From Pycnococcus provasolii (taxonomy: Eukaryota > Chlorophyta > Pseudoscourfieldiophyceae > Pseudoscourfieldiales): a DNA stretch of 64,000 bases. Made by a program: the position numbers and the translations under genes. The stretch spans positions 558,001 to 622,000 of the forward strand of contig CP150568.1 in the NCBI GenBank assembly GCA_049487715.1, written 5' to 3'. The notes below the pieces were generated by a model. The model saw nothing but the letters and a program-made list of their open reading frames with translations, had not been told where the DNA came from and did no database searches. This document shows, piece by piece, positions 8,043 to 17,143 of the stretch; position 1 is the stretch's first letter; each line of letters opens with the position of its first letter.

Positions 8043-9971
8043 ATGGATGCAGTTTCCAGGAAGAAAAACGACAATCTTCCGGGCTCATCCCTGTCCCCAA
8101 AGTCTGCTTCTTCTGTCGTCGACTTCGAGCTCGTGCACTACTGGCTCGCGCACTCGAGTGACTCGTTGGCGTCACAGCTGCGGTTCTTTGCAAACTCCGC
8201 GCAAATCACACAGGAGGATGTTTTAGTCGCGGCGATGTGCGACGGCGACGCCATGCTCGACGTCGCATCCACGTCGTCAATTGCCGAGCGCCTTTCGGAC
8301 CTCACGACGTGGCCAGCGCAGCCCATCCAACAACTCTTAGCGGAGGAACTACCGCAAGCTTCCGAAAAGCTACTCGAAAGGTACATCCAAAGAACGCACG
8401 TCGAACTAGGGCACACGCGCGACGTGCGGCGATGGCTGCTAAAGCACGGAGGATACATGCACCCGAGCTTGGCCATATCGTCCGTGACGCCAACGGGAAG
8501 CCGAGGTCTCATTGCCATGAATGACATACCTGCCAGCAACGAACCTCTGCTCGTCGTGCCTCAGTTCCTCGAGCTGTCGTCAGCCAAGGCTTTTGCGGCG
8601 GTCATTGCCGCGTCGTCGTCGGACTCTTCAGACCCATCCTCCTCCTCCTCCATTTCCTCCAGCAGCACCAACAACGACAACGAGAGAGTCACCGTCGAAA
8701 CCTTGTTGGAAACGGGGCTTTCGGGTGACGCCACCTTGCTCGTCGCTCTGCTCGTGTGCCTGGAAGCTGTGCAGGGATCTGCATCCACGTACGCACCCAT
8801 CCTGAAATTGTTTCCGACGACACCGCCGTGCGCATGGTACCCGGAAAACGAAAACGAAACCGAGGACACGCTGCACGTGATTTTTGAGTCTTTGATGGCA
8901 AAGCATGGGCCAAAGCCAGACGTCTCGCAGAGGCTGGGTGCCAGACGGGCGGCACGCGCGCGCATCGACGAGGAAGTTCAAGTGTACAAGAGACGACGAA
9001 AGGAGGCAAAGCGTGTCGTGCGTGAGATGGCGGACGAACTGATGCGTCGAAAGCACGACTACGCCGCGGTGTCGCGCAAGCTGCATCGTGCCGTTGGTAA
9101 GCGCATGATTGCCATCAAGGATGGAAGTGGCTTCCGCGAGGTGTCGGAAGATCACATACGATGGTCGATTGCGACAGTTCTCTCGCGATCCAACGTCGCA
9201 TCGCCGAGCACGAGCGAGCCGCTTTTCGTTCCGGTCATGGATCTCGTCAACCATCGCAGCGACTGCTCGCACATCCGCGTCGAGGAGAGTGAGTCGCTGG
9301 ACCAATTTCTGGTGCGCGCACGCGAGCAGTCCACAGAGGAAAAAGTGAGCTTGTCAAACGAGGCGCAGGAGGCTTTCGGCAGAAGAGGTGGGAACAGCGT
9401 TGGCCCTTGCTTCGTCCTGCGCAGCATGTCTCTTTCCGACGAGGGGCGTCTTGAGGCTGTGAAGGGTGTTTATGGAAATCGTGCGCAAATGCTCAAGGAG
9501 GATCGCGAACGTCGTTCCAACTTCGAGAGCACGAAGGATGTGAAATTTGGAAAGGACGAGAAACAAAAAGGTGCGAGCGCGTACGACAGGCACATGGCGC
9601 CAAGGGCACTTCGTGCAGGAGAGGAGTTGTGTGCCGACTACATGAACGTCGCGTCATACTCCCCCGTGGACGAGCTCGACAGATACGGCGTCATCTTGCC
9701 TGAAACGTGGTGGGAGATGGGATTTGCTGACAACGAATCGTCCTTCCGTGATGTGAGCGAGGCTCGCAACTACGAGCTCACCGGGGCGCCGTCCGACGCC
9801 GTGCTCGTGGAGGTTGGCGAGAACGAGTCGGGGCGTTACGTCCGACCTTTGCACCCTGAAAATGAGGCGGTGCAGGTGGACGAGTACTACCCTCCGGGTT
9901 GGAAGGAGCGCGTGATGAAGCAGCGGCGGCGGCGGCGGCAGCAGCAGCGGCGGCGAGACGCGAGCGAGTAA
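8043..9971 (+). CDS. SET-domain protein of the SETD3/Rubisco-LSMT class
   Basis: 642 aa from the first in-frame ATG (8043); the frame is open upstream but without an ATG. SET features are split, as in the SETD/LSMT class. A first block about residues 155-190 (SSVTPTGSRGLIAMNDI) is followed by a long helical insert rich in Arg/Lys (about 300-360). The catalytic core has LFVPVMDLVNHRSD at about 393, the NH motif that contacts S-adenosylmethionine, and ALRAGEELCADYMNV at about 521-534, with the tyrosine of the active site. Such enzymes methylate lysine or histidine in non-histone proteins such as Rubisco, actin or ribosomal proteins. A Ser-rich stretch interrupts the first half and the C-terminus is Arg/Gln-rich. 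The substrate is unknown. A TGTAA lies at 9984-9988. Confidence 0.8.
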   Translation: MDAVSRKKNDNLPGSSLSPKSASSVVDFELVHYWLAHSSDSLASQLRFFANSAQITQEDVLVAAMCDGDAMLDVASTSSIAERLSDLTTWPAQPIQQLLAEELPQASEKLLERYIQRTHVELGHTRDVRRWLLKHGGYMHPSLAISSVTPTGSRGLIAMNDIPASNEPLLVVPQFLELSSAKAFAAVIAASSSDSSDPSSSSSISSSSTNNDNERVTVETLLETGLSGDATLLVALLVCLEAVQGSASTYAPILKLFPTTPPCAWYPENENETEDTLHVIFESLMAKHGPKPDVSQRLGARRAARARIDEEVQVYKRRRKEAKRVVREMADELMRRKHDYAAVSRKLHRAVGKRMIAIKDGSGFREVSEDHIRWSIATVLSRSNVASPSTSEPLFVPVMDLVNHRSDCSHIRVEESESLDQFLVRAREQSTEEKVSLSNEAQEAFGRRGGNSVGPCFVLRSMSLSDEGRLEAVKGVYGNRAQMLKEDRERRSNFESTKDVKFGKDEKQKGASAYDRHMAPRALRAGEELCADYMNVASYSPVDELDRYGVILPETWWEMGFADNESSFRDVSEARNYELTGAPSDAVLVEVGENESGRYVRPLHPENEAVQVDEYYPPGWKERVMKQRRRRRQQQRRRDASE

Positions 9972-10002
9972 GGGGAAATCACCTGTAAAAAGTGTTATGA
10001 TT

Positions 10003-11661
10003 TTACTTGCACAACGCCACGTCTTTGGGCAGCGTGGTTAAGGAATCAGCTCTCACGTACCTCTGAAGTACGGACGTTCCTGGAAACACGAGTGTTCCTA
10101 TGCCGCAGATGCGCCGGCGATCTTCGCCCACGCATGCTTCGAATCCAAGCGCACCCCAAACGAGCATTGCCGTCTCGACGCTCGGGAGAATGAGCTTGTT
10201 CACGCCGAGTTCGAGCAGCATCGTCTCGATAATGTGCACGGTGATCCGGCACAAGCCCTTGCCTCGGTGCGCATACTTTGTCGCAACGAGAGGAAGTTCC
10301 GCTGCCATGGTGCCAAAGACGCGTATGCATGCCGCGGAGACGAGCTCGCGGCCGACGTACACGCACAGCGTTCGAAATCCCGTGTTCTCCGGTGCGGCGG
10401 CGGAGACGATGCGAGGCACGAGATCCTGGCCCGTTCGTGGCTCAATGATGGGATTGAATCCTTCCCTCATCAGGTCGAGCGCCGCCTGGAGACGCTTTGC
10501 GTCACCGTCGTGGCGCTCGTGCAGGCCGTGAAGCAGCCGATATGTAACCTTGGTGCGAGAGGAGGAGGAAGAGGTGCCCGCTGCCGATGACGAGCAGGGA
10601 ATTTCGAGTGTCTGCAGTCCCGTCGCGCACATTGCGTCGAGGCCACGGTTGATGTCAGTACACTGGGGGGAGCAGAACCAGGTACCTTCTGGTAACGCGG
10701 TGATCCTCTGTCCTTGCCCGTACGGCGCCAGGTTTGGTTGTCCACACTGCGCGTTGAGACACCCGATGTGAAATTCGCGTTCGCACTGGTCACATAGCAG
10801 CATCACCTCGTCTGAGAACCCGTCGCGCTGGTAATTCGACTGCCCGCAGATGCCGCACCGGCACGCTTCGCAGAACCAGTCCCCTTCCGGTATGGATTTT
10901 AGGCCCAGGCATTCGATGTGGAAAGTTGCTGGACACGCTTCGCAGCAGAGCAGCTCGCCGCCGTCGCTGCATATTCGGCAAACGTCGTCGCTGTAGTCGA
11001 ACGTCGCCGCCGTCTGCATGGCGTTGTATCCTGCTTCTGCTGCTGCTGCTGGTGGCGGCGGCGCTTGCGTTGGCTGCTGTGCACTTTCGCGTTGAGAAGT
11101 TGTCAGTGCCGTGGATAGTTCCGCGAGCGTGCTGCCGTCGCAAGTTTGAATGTGCGAGAGTGCCCTGTTGATGGTGTGCGGCTGCGAGAGTCCGCCGTGC
11201 ACGGCAAATCGTGTCGCACTGTATATGCCTTGGCACCCGCACCCGCACAGAATGCGCTGACCTGTCGGGCAGACTTCTCCCGTGACGGTGAGTCGGTTGA
11301 AGTCGTCCTTGCATCGCAGGACTTCTCCCTTGTGTACAAGTTTGTGTTTGACGAGCGTGGCGACGTCGCGGTCGTACTGCGTTTGCTTGAGTAGGAGTGA
11401 GGCGTTGTTGTTATTTGCTCCTCCTCCTGACGACGACGCCCAGAGCTCCGCGCTGGATGCCGCTCTCGCGGTGAGGTGCCTCTGTCTCTTGGGGAAGCGT
11501 TCCCCGAGTGACGCTTCATCCATGGTTGGTGCGCCTGAGAGCGAGGGTGGCAAGGAAGCAGCAGGCTTCTTGTGGTGAGCAACGGGCGCCGAAAGCGGGA
11601 GGTGAGGTTGCGCAGGCTCTGAAGCCGAAGCAGGCTGCGTCGCCGAAGCAGCCGTGGGCAT
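10003..11661 (-). CDS. Tandem PHD-finger / GNAT acetyltransferase, IDM1-like
   Basis: 552 aa from the ATG at 11661; an alternative start is the ATG at 11523. Domains in order: a TPL-binding (Jas-like) segment at about 135-180 with CGCGCQGIYSATRFAVHGG; PHD finger 1 at about 227-267 (CRICSDGGELLCCEACPATFH); PHD finger 2 at about 267-334 (CGICG...LLCDQCEREFHIGC); and a C-terminal GNAT fold at about 395-545 ending in ALGFEACVGEDRRRI. This order is the land-plant IDM1/ROS4 class, in which PHD fingers read histone tails and the GNAT acetylates H3. The N-terminal 100 residues are Pro/Ala/Ser-rich and variable. A CT-rich tract (sense strand) at 11680-11700 immediately precedes the start. The activity as a histone acetyltransferase is inferred from the family. 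Confidence 0.88.
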   Translation of the reverse strand: MPTAASATQPASASEPAQPHLPLSAPVAHHKKPAASLPPSLSGAPTMDEASLGERFPKRQRHLTARAASSAELWASSSGGGANNNNASLLLKQTQYDRDVATLVKHKLVHKGEVLRCKDDFNRLTVTGEVCPTGQRILCGCGCQGIYSATRFAVHGGLSQPHTINRALSHIQTCDGSTLAELSTALTTSQRESAQQPTQAPPPPAAAAEAGYNAMQTAATFDYSDDVCRICSDGGELLCCEACPATFHIECLGLKSIPEGDWFCEACRCGICGQSNYQRDGFSDEVMLLCDQCEREFHIGCLNAQCGQPNLAPYGQGQRITALPEGTWFCSPQCTDINRGLDAMCATGLQTLEIPCSSSAAGTSSSSSRTKVTYRLLHGLHERHDGDAKRLQAALDLMREGFNPIIEPRTGQDLVPRIVSAAAPENTGFRTLCVYVGRELVSAACIRVFGTMAAELPLVATKYAHRGKGLCRITVHIIETMLLELGVNKLILPSVETAMLVWGALGFEACVGEDRRRICGIGTLVFPGTSVLQRYVRADSLTTLPKDVALCK

Positions 11662-12187
11662 GGGCGCATGTGAAGGGAAGGGGAGGGGAGGGGAGGGGCC
11701 AATGGGCAAAGCAGGCCTTTTGCCGGAGAGGACAGAGAGGTGGGGCGATCAACGAGGGATCCCCAATGCAAAGAGCAGCTCCAGCGAAGGAATGCCACTC
11801 CAATTGGGGGTTGGGGAAAACCGGCGCAGCGGGAGGAGAGAGAAAGGGGGGTTGGTGGTTGTGTGACTGACGTCCACGGATAAATGGAGTTTGTTCGTCC
11901 CGTCACTTCACACAGAATGTTGTTGATACCATACCCGGGTAGTAGTCGAAGAAAAAAAATCAGTCGTTCAAGTGTAGTTTGGTTACGTTTTTTTTTAGGC
12001 GTGTGTATTTCTAATTAAGCTCTATAGTTATTTTAGAGTCCTATATTACCTTCTCTTAGGGTCTCTTTTTAGTCTGTGATAAATCCAATTTTTTTCAGGG
12101 CACGGCCACACAAAAAGCATAGTAGGTCTATGCATGCAGAGCAGCCATCCCTCCCAATTTCCGAAAACAAAACAATGCAAAGGGCAC
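11662..12187. other. Intergenic region, A/T-richer
   Basis: This is the upstream region of the PHD/GNAT gene and the downstream region of the cystathionine gamma-synthase gene, both on the minus strand. 11680-11700 is a GGGGA-type purine run. 11930-12110 is unusually AT-rich for this window and looks like 3' flanking sequence. No gene was recognised. Confidence 0.5.
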
Positions 12188-13573
12188 TTAGAGCAGGTCG
12201 AGCGCCTGCGCCATGTCCGCCTCGATGTCCTCGTACTCCTCGATGCCAAGAGCGAAGCGAATCAAGTTGTCCTTGATGCCAAGCTCAGCACGCTTCTCTG
12301 GACCTTGATCCCAGTAAGAAACCACCGTCGGCTGCTCAATCAGGCTGTCAACACCACCAAGGCTTGGTGCGATGTATGGTAATCGAACGCTGTCAATCAG
12401 CTTCGCAGCGTCCCAAAGTCCACCCTTCACCTCGAAGCTGACGACGCCGCCAAATCCGTCCATCTGTCGCTTCGCAATCTCGTGCTCCGGATGCGACTCC
12501 AGGCCAGGGTAGTGCACCTTCTCAATCTTCGGATGTGCCTCGAGAAAGCGCGCAATGCGCAGCGCGTTGTCATTTTGCCTCGCGACGCGAACGCCGAGCG
12601 TCTTCATGCCGCGGATCAACATGTAGCTTGCGTGCGGGTCAATCACGCCACCCAGAACGTTGTGAAACTGCCTAACCTTCTCGATGTGCTCCGTCTTGCC
12701 GGCGATGCACCCGGCGAGAACGTCGTTGTGTCCCGCGAGGTACTTCGTCGCGGAGTGGATGACGAGGTCCGCGCCAAGCGTGATGGGGCGCATGTTGCAC
12801 GGCGTGCTGAATGTGCTGTCAATGCAGACGAGAGCGCCGTGCTCGTGGCACAGTTCGCTGACCCGCGGGACGTCGATGCACCGCAGGTACGGGTTCGTCG
12901 GGCTCTCGCTGAAATAGATGGAGACGTCGTGCTTCTTGAGCGCCTCCTCGAGTCCTTCGTAGTCGGACGGGTCGACGACGGTGGCGCCGATTCCCATTTT
13001 GGGCAGGAACGTCTGGATGAACTGGCGTGTTCGGCGGTAGCAGTCTGTGGTGGTGACGATGTGTCCACCTGGCGGCACGAGCGACATGAGCATGGTGGTT
13101 GCCGCGTACATTCCGCTGGTGGAGATGAGGCAGTCCTCCGCCACCTCCATTTCGGCTATTTTCTGCTCAGCCGTCATGGTTGTTGGGTTTCCGTACCGTC
13201 CGTACTCGAACGACTGGTAACGTCCCTCCTGATAGGCGATGAGTTCCGCGGTATTCTCGAAGGTGAACGTTGCGGTTTGCACGATGGGCGTGGTGAGCGA
13301 GTCCTTCACCTTGGGTCGTCCAGCGCGCTCTCCTCCGTGCACGCTGATCGTTCCCGGTCGCGCCGTCTTGGGCAGTCCCATGTGCTGCTGCGATGTCGTG
13401 GTTTCTCCGTCCACCATCACGATGCGTTCGAGCGGCTGTTCTGGTTCGGGCGTGGATCCGTTTCTCGTGGTGGTCGGTTCGGCGGCGGCCATCATGCGAA
13501 CACGCGCATTACGCCTAGTCGGACGGGCACCCTGGACGTTGGAGCGGAGGTTTTTGAGACTCATTAAGGTCAT
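12188..13573 (-). CDS. CGS1: Cystathionine gamma-synthase, plastid-targeted
   Basis: 461 aa from the ATG at 13573. The frame is open further upstream, but this start gives a good chloroplast transit peptide (basic, Ser/Arg/Asn-rich, ending near VRMMAAAE). The enzyme is PLP-dependent and joins O-phosphohomoserine (in plants) with cysteine to make cystathionine, committing carbon to methionine. The PLP motif HSATKYLAGHND has the Schiff-base Lys277. Other family blocks are SFEYGRYGNPT, CLISTSGMYAATTMLM, CIDSTFSTP and PSLGGVDSLIEQP. The C-terminus ends in a standard EDIEADMAQALD helix. I do not see the MTO1 regulatory segment of land-plant CGS in the short N-terminal extension, so the AdoMet-linked mRNA control known there may be absent. 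Confidence 0.95.
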   Translation of the reverse strand: MTLMSLKNLRSNVQGARPTRRNARVRMMAAAEPTTTRNGSTPEPEQPLERIVMVDGETTTSQQHMGLPKTARPGTISVHGGERAGRPKVKDSLTTPIVQTATFTFENTAELIAYQEGRYQSFEYGRYGNPTTMTAEQKIAEMEVAEDCLISTSGMYAATTMLMSLVPPGGHIVTTTDCYRRTRQFIQTFLPKMGIGATVVDPSDYEGLEEALKKHDVSIYFSESPTNPYLRCIDVPRVSELCHEHGALVCIDSTFSTPCNMRPITLGADLVIHSATKYLAGHNDVLAGCIAGKTEHIEKVRQFHNVLGGVIDPHASYMLIRGMKTLGVRVARQNDNALRIARFLEAHPKIEKVHYPGLESHPEHEIAKRQMDGFGGVVSFEVKGGLWDAAKLIDSVRLPYIAPSLGGVDSLIEQPTVVSYWDQGPEKRAELGIKDNLIRFALGIEEYEDIEADMAQALDLL

Positions 13574-14292
13574 GACGGTGAACTGCGATTGTGATTGTGA
13601 TCGAGAAAGTGAGTAAAGAGAGTTCAGTTCCGGGGGAACATCCAGTGGAGGGAGAGGACGACGACGACAGGGAACGCCAGACGACGACGACGACGCGGCA
13701 AGGAAAGGACCCGCTTGCAGAACAGAGAAAACGGGGATACCGGTTGTTGCGGACCGCTCATAACACAGAAAGAGGGGCATCTCTGCATCAACCCGCGGGG
13801 CCGGAGGGAAGGGAGGAAAGGGTAGTGCTAGGGAGGGAGGTTCATCCGGACGCCCATCCCGTTCCTGTTTGTTTTCTGCTTTCCATAAAGGGGTAGGGTA
13901 GCGACGGATGAGGGGGGTGAGGGGACACATTTCCAGGCAGAAAAAGAGAGAGAGAGAGTCAGAGAGAGAGACAAGAGAGAGAGAGGGAGGAAACAGAGAG
14001 AGGGAGTTTTCCTGGCTGCCTAAACAAACAACGCGCGGTGGAGCTGGGATATATCCGGCTGGCTCGGGTTACGCATTTGAGTTAGGGTTAGGGTTATGGG
14101 ATTTGGGTTAGGGCTACGGCATTCCGTTCCTTCCTCCGGCCTTCGGGTTAGGGTATATGAGTCTTCGAGCTACCCTAGCTAGGGTTACGCATTCCCTTGA
14201 GCGGCGGCGCCATTCATTCTTCCCCTCGTCGTGTTCGTGTGTGTGTGTGTCTTTTGGTGATTTCTTTCTCAACGACTCGCCTTATTCCTATC
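13574..14292. repeat. Divergent promoter region with GA repeat and telomere-like motifs
   Basis: This lies between the CGS gene (-) and the next plus-strand gene. It contains a GA-rich microsatellite at about 13942-14005 (gagagagagagtcagagaga-like), interstitial TTAGGG-type motifs at about 14078-14155, and a GT run at about 14229-14249. A purine-rich tract at 13806-13845 is the sense pyrimidine tract for the minus-strand CGS gene. Confidence 0.65.
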
Positions 14293-15690
14293 ATGCCCTG
14301 TGTGTCGAAGACTCCTCCGCGTTTCGTAAGGGGCAGTCTTCTTTCTCCGCGCGTCTTCTTGCAGCGTCGTTGTTTCGGTTTCTTTTTCGATTCTACCAGA
14401 GTCAGATCGAACCGGAGAATCTACAGTAACAACGACTCCTCTACTTCTGAGGCTTTGAGCTCGCAAGACCTTCGCGGCAACGCGATCGTCGAACTCGACG
14501 TCACGCGCTCGTACGCAACTGAAACGTGCATCGTGGAAATATCTGGAACGCTGACTTCGCAGGAAAACGCTCTTCAGCTCGCACAGTCCGCAGCAACGGC
14601 ACAGGTGCTTCGAGAAGCGGACTACGACGACGAAGAAAGAGAGGAAGAAGAAGAAGTAGATGTCTTTTCCATCACACTTCAGCACGCGACGTCCATCGAC
14701 GGAAGATTGGCGCACGTGTGCACGACAGTACGCGTCTCAGATGCTGAAGATGCGAAGAGGCTGCTCGGTGAAGCTCGCAGCCAAATAGAACAGTACTCTA
14801 AGACAATGGCACTCGCGGCGTCGACCAACGCAAGGGAAGCGGATGGAGAAGAAAACAAAACTGACGACGACGACGGCGGCGGCGGCGGCGATGACGACGA
14901 GACGACGCCGATACCTTCGTCCGAGACAAAAGCAAACGACGTCGACGAGAACGATGCCGACCCAAACTGGAAAACGGCAATGAGGGCTGAGCATATGCGC
15001 ATGCTGGATAGTGTCAAGATGGAACACGCGAGTACGATGCGCATCTTGATTGGCGCTGAGCCTTTCGACAGCGTTGTTCCTGGACAGATGCCCTCACGCG
15101 TCGACGACGTCGTCTGGCGAGTCGAGTCAGAATCAGAGTCGAGTCCCTATCCTGTCCTTCTCACGACGCGCAAGCCTTCCGGCGTGCTGCCAAGCCTCGT
15201 CGGTGCCTTGGCGCGCTACACGGCATTCGTGCAGCAGTGCACGGGATCGCCACCTCAACGTTGGATTTCGTCTGGTGGCCGCGACGAGCCTGTACGCCTG
15301 CGATTTCAGCCGTGGGGTGCCGTGGGTAAGAACACGCTAAGTTGGAGAGCGAACGAAGGGGAACAACTCCTGGAACTCAACCACGAGCAGCTCGGCGACC
15401 TCGTTGATTCCGTGGATATGCTTCTCTGCGACAATTACACCATCACGCAGAGCGAATCTCTGTTGCCATCTCTTGCCGTCGACGCAGCTTCCCACCGCGG
15501 TGGCGGGAACGCGCGCCTTCCTCTGGTTATCGCTGCTGCAGCCGCGGCTGCAGTTGCCGCGGCATTCAAAGCGCCTCATCTCGTCAGCGGCGTTCGAGGC
15601 ATTTTTCCAGAACGTACCGCGACGTCGTCTGCCGTACCTTCTTCTGTGGAGACGACAGATGGCGTGGAAGAGAAAACTGTACAAAAGTAG
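14293..15690 (+). CDS. Hypothetical plastid protein with one C-terminal membrane segment
   Basis: 465 aa from the first ATG (14293). I do not recognise the family. The first 50 residues are rich in Arg, Ser and Phe with almost no acid, which fits a chloroplast transit peptide. Two soluble blocks follow: residues about 60-180 with alternating hydrophobic residues (possible beta-sheet, around VELDVTRSYATETCIVEISG), and about 240-400. They are separated by an Asp/Gly/Glu-rich linker at about 190-220. Near the C-terminus an Ala-rich hydrophobic helix (about 415-435) could anchor the protein in an envelope or thylakoid membrane. The gene converges on the next one, with only 61 bp between stop codons. 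Confidence 0.65.
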   Translation: MPCVSKTPPRFVRGSLLSPRVFLQRRCFGFFFDSTRVRSNRRIYSNNDSSTSEALSSQDLRGNAIVELDVTRSYATETCIVEISGTLTSQENALQLAQSAATAQVLREADYDDEEREEEEEVDVFSITLQHATSIDGRLAHVCTTVRVSDAEDAKRLLGEARSQIEQYSKTMALAASTNAREADGEENKTDDDDGGGGGDDDETTPIPSSETKANDVDENDADPNWKTAMRAEHMRMLDSVKMEHASTMRILIGAEPFDSVVPGQMPSRVDDVVWRVESESESSPYPVLLTTRKPSGVLPSLVGALARYTAFVQQCTGSPPQRWISSGGRDEPVRLRFQPWGAVGKNTLSWRANEGEQLLELNHEQLGDLVDSVDMLLCDNYTITQSESLLPSLAVDAASHRGGGNARLPLVIAAAAAAAVAAAFKAPHLVSGVRGIFPERTATSSAVPSSVETTDGVEEKTVQK

Positions 15691-15704
15691 TGAAGAAGAA
15701 TGTT

Positions 15705-15717
15705 TTACAGTTTGTAA
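15705..15717. terminator. Back-to-back TGTAA polyadenylation signals of two convergent genes
   Basis: The sequence ttacagtttgtaa carries TGTAA on the plus strand (15713-15717), 23 nt after the stop of the plus-strand gene. It also carries TGTAA on the minus strand (read from TTACA at 15705-15709), about 43 nt after the stop of the minus-strand gene. TGTAA is the established polyadenylation signal of green algae. The two signals almost overlap in the short convergent gap. Confidence 0.6.
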
Positions 15718-15751
15718 TAAGTACCATATTTGCTCGTGTTTGAATTTATTT

Positions 15752-16447
15752 TTATGAAAACAGAATGGTGCGAGGTGGCGACGTCGTTGCATCGTACGCG
15801 TCATCCCACTTGTTCGCGAGAGTCTCCCACGCTTTTATTTGCTTTGGTTCGTACTCCCCTTTCGGTTTTCCGTCATCCCACAGGAGCATCAGCGAGCACG
15901 ACACGAACGTGTTGTTGTTGTTACCGTCGTCGTCGACGACGACGACGTTGCCGGCTGTGTTTGGTTCTTCTCTTGTTCCTAGCAGGTGTATGTAGTACAG
16001 CCGCCAAGGTCCTCTGCGTCCTTGTCTTTCCTCGAATCGTATTCCCGCGAGTTTGTCCAAGTAGATGTGAAAGTCGACGTTTTTATTTTCGTCGCATAGG
16101 TTGGCATACTGAACGTTTTGCTTGGACGTCGTGAAGAAGACGTCTTGGAACGTGACAACTTGCTCGATGACGGTAACTCCGTCGTTTTTCACGAGACGAA
16201 CTCGCCCTAAGTTTGCTAGTTCGCGCAGGAATGCGCGTTTGTTCTCGCAGGAGTGTGTCTCTGTTGCTGTTGATGTTTTATGACCATCACTGCCACCACC
16301 ACCACTGCGGCACCGATATACCGCCTGTTTTATGTTCATGCGAGGTTTCGAGGAAGACCCTACGAGAGCAGCTGTCCGGTGCAGCACGCCCCGCGACGTA
16401 GACGTAGACGTAGACGAAGACGGACATGGCAACCACATTATTGTCAT
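15752..16447 (-). CDS. Hypothetical, probably organelle-targeted protein with HemS/ChuX-like pattern
   Basis: 231 aa from the ATG at 16447. The first 50 residues are Ser/Thr/Arg-rich, consistent with a plastid or mitochondrial transit peptide. The mature part begins around FLRELANLGRVRLVKNDG and continues through a VDFHIYLDKLAGIRFEE segment and a GPWRLYYIHLLG segment. This spacing (G-x-V-x-x-L/V, an I/V-D-x-x-I/L-x-L stretch, then a basic strand ending in an aromatic pair) recalls the HemS/ChuX haem-handling fold. The match is pattern-level only, and the haem-ligating histidine cannot be assigned. An Asp/Asn-rich loop precedes the final helix (WETLANKWDDAYD). Function is unknown. Confidence 0.5.
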   Translation of the reverse strand: MTIMWLPCPSSSTSTSTSRGVLHRTAALVGSSSKPRMNIKQAVYRCRSGGGGSDGHKTSTATETHSCENKRAFLRELANLGRVRLVKNDGVTVIEQVVTFQDVFFTTSKQNVQYANLCDENKNVDFHIYLDKLAGIRFEERQGRRGPWRLYYIHLLGTREEPNTAGNVVVVDDDGNNNNTFVSCSLMLLWDDGKPKGEYEPKQIKAWETLANKWDDAYDATTSPPRTILFS

Positions 16448-17143
16448 CTCCGATATCGATATGACGTGGCGCAAATCATAAAGAAGAGGAACCCCCGAAC
16501 TCAATCTGTTCCCAAGAAACCCGAACTGGACAAACCAAACCCAGGGTGTGTGCCGGACGCTGTGGCCCCCATGCTTGTGGATGACCGGTCGGTCCCTTGC
16601 CTTGTTGTCTCCCTCGTGCTTTGTAGCACAGGAGCACAGGCTGACAGGAGGAGCCTATGCCTGCTGCCATACCTTTCCCCTAGCTAGGGAGAACATGCAG
16701 TGTGGGAAAGCTGTATGTAAAAAGTAGTACTACAGTATTAGGTGGGAATCCACCACTGTGCTCAATTTTAATCACCGTTCGGTAAGTAGTCTCGTCTCCT
16801 CAAACCCCAGGGGTCTGGCATCTGGAATGGGGAACTCTGCAGAGGCTGTTCCTTCGAACTCCGACCTTCTTTGATGCATCAATCAACTTCAAGCAAGTCC
16901 CTTCGTCTTCGGAATCCCTTCCAGTACAAAACCACACCCGTTGCATCAAGCAACACAACCGCCATCAACAACTCGAAACCAACTTCAGGGGAACATCAGG
17001 TCCTAGGTTGACGCTGATTGAGCTTGTCATCGAGCTTGTTGGTTCCTTCAGTGGTTCCTCAACAGGCGGGCCGGCCTCAGCAGCTTGCTTGTACTTGTAA
17101 CGGACCCCAGGACCCGTGCGTGAGTGAGTGAGCTCACTTGTCG
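16448..17143. promoter_or_regulatory. Divergent intergenic region before the dynein gene
   Basis: This is the upstream region shared by the minus-strand hypothetical gene and the dynein heavy-chain gene. It has no open frame of interest and no obvious repeat. Composition is more balanced than in coding DNA, and the last 100 bp before 17144 are rich in short direct repeats such as gagcttgt (about 17020-17040). Confidence 0.4.

Noticed and set aside
7777-8226. Hydrophobic plus-strand frame before the SET gene
   Set aside because: It overlaps the start of the SET gene in another frame and is made of low-complexity ctcgtg repeats.
12482-13567. 361-codon plus-strand frame over the CGS gene
   Set aside because: Antisense shadow of a certain enzyme gene, without domain or ATG context.
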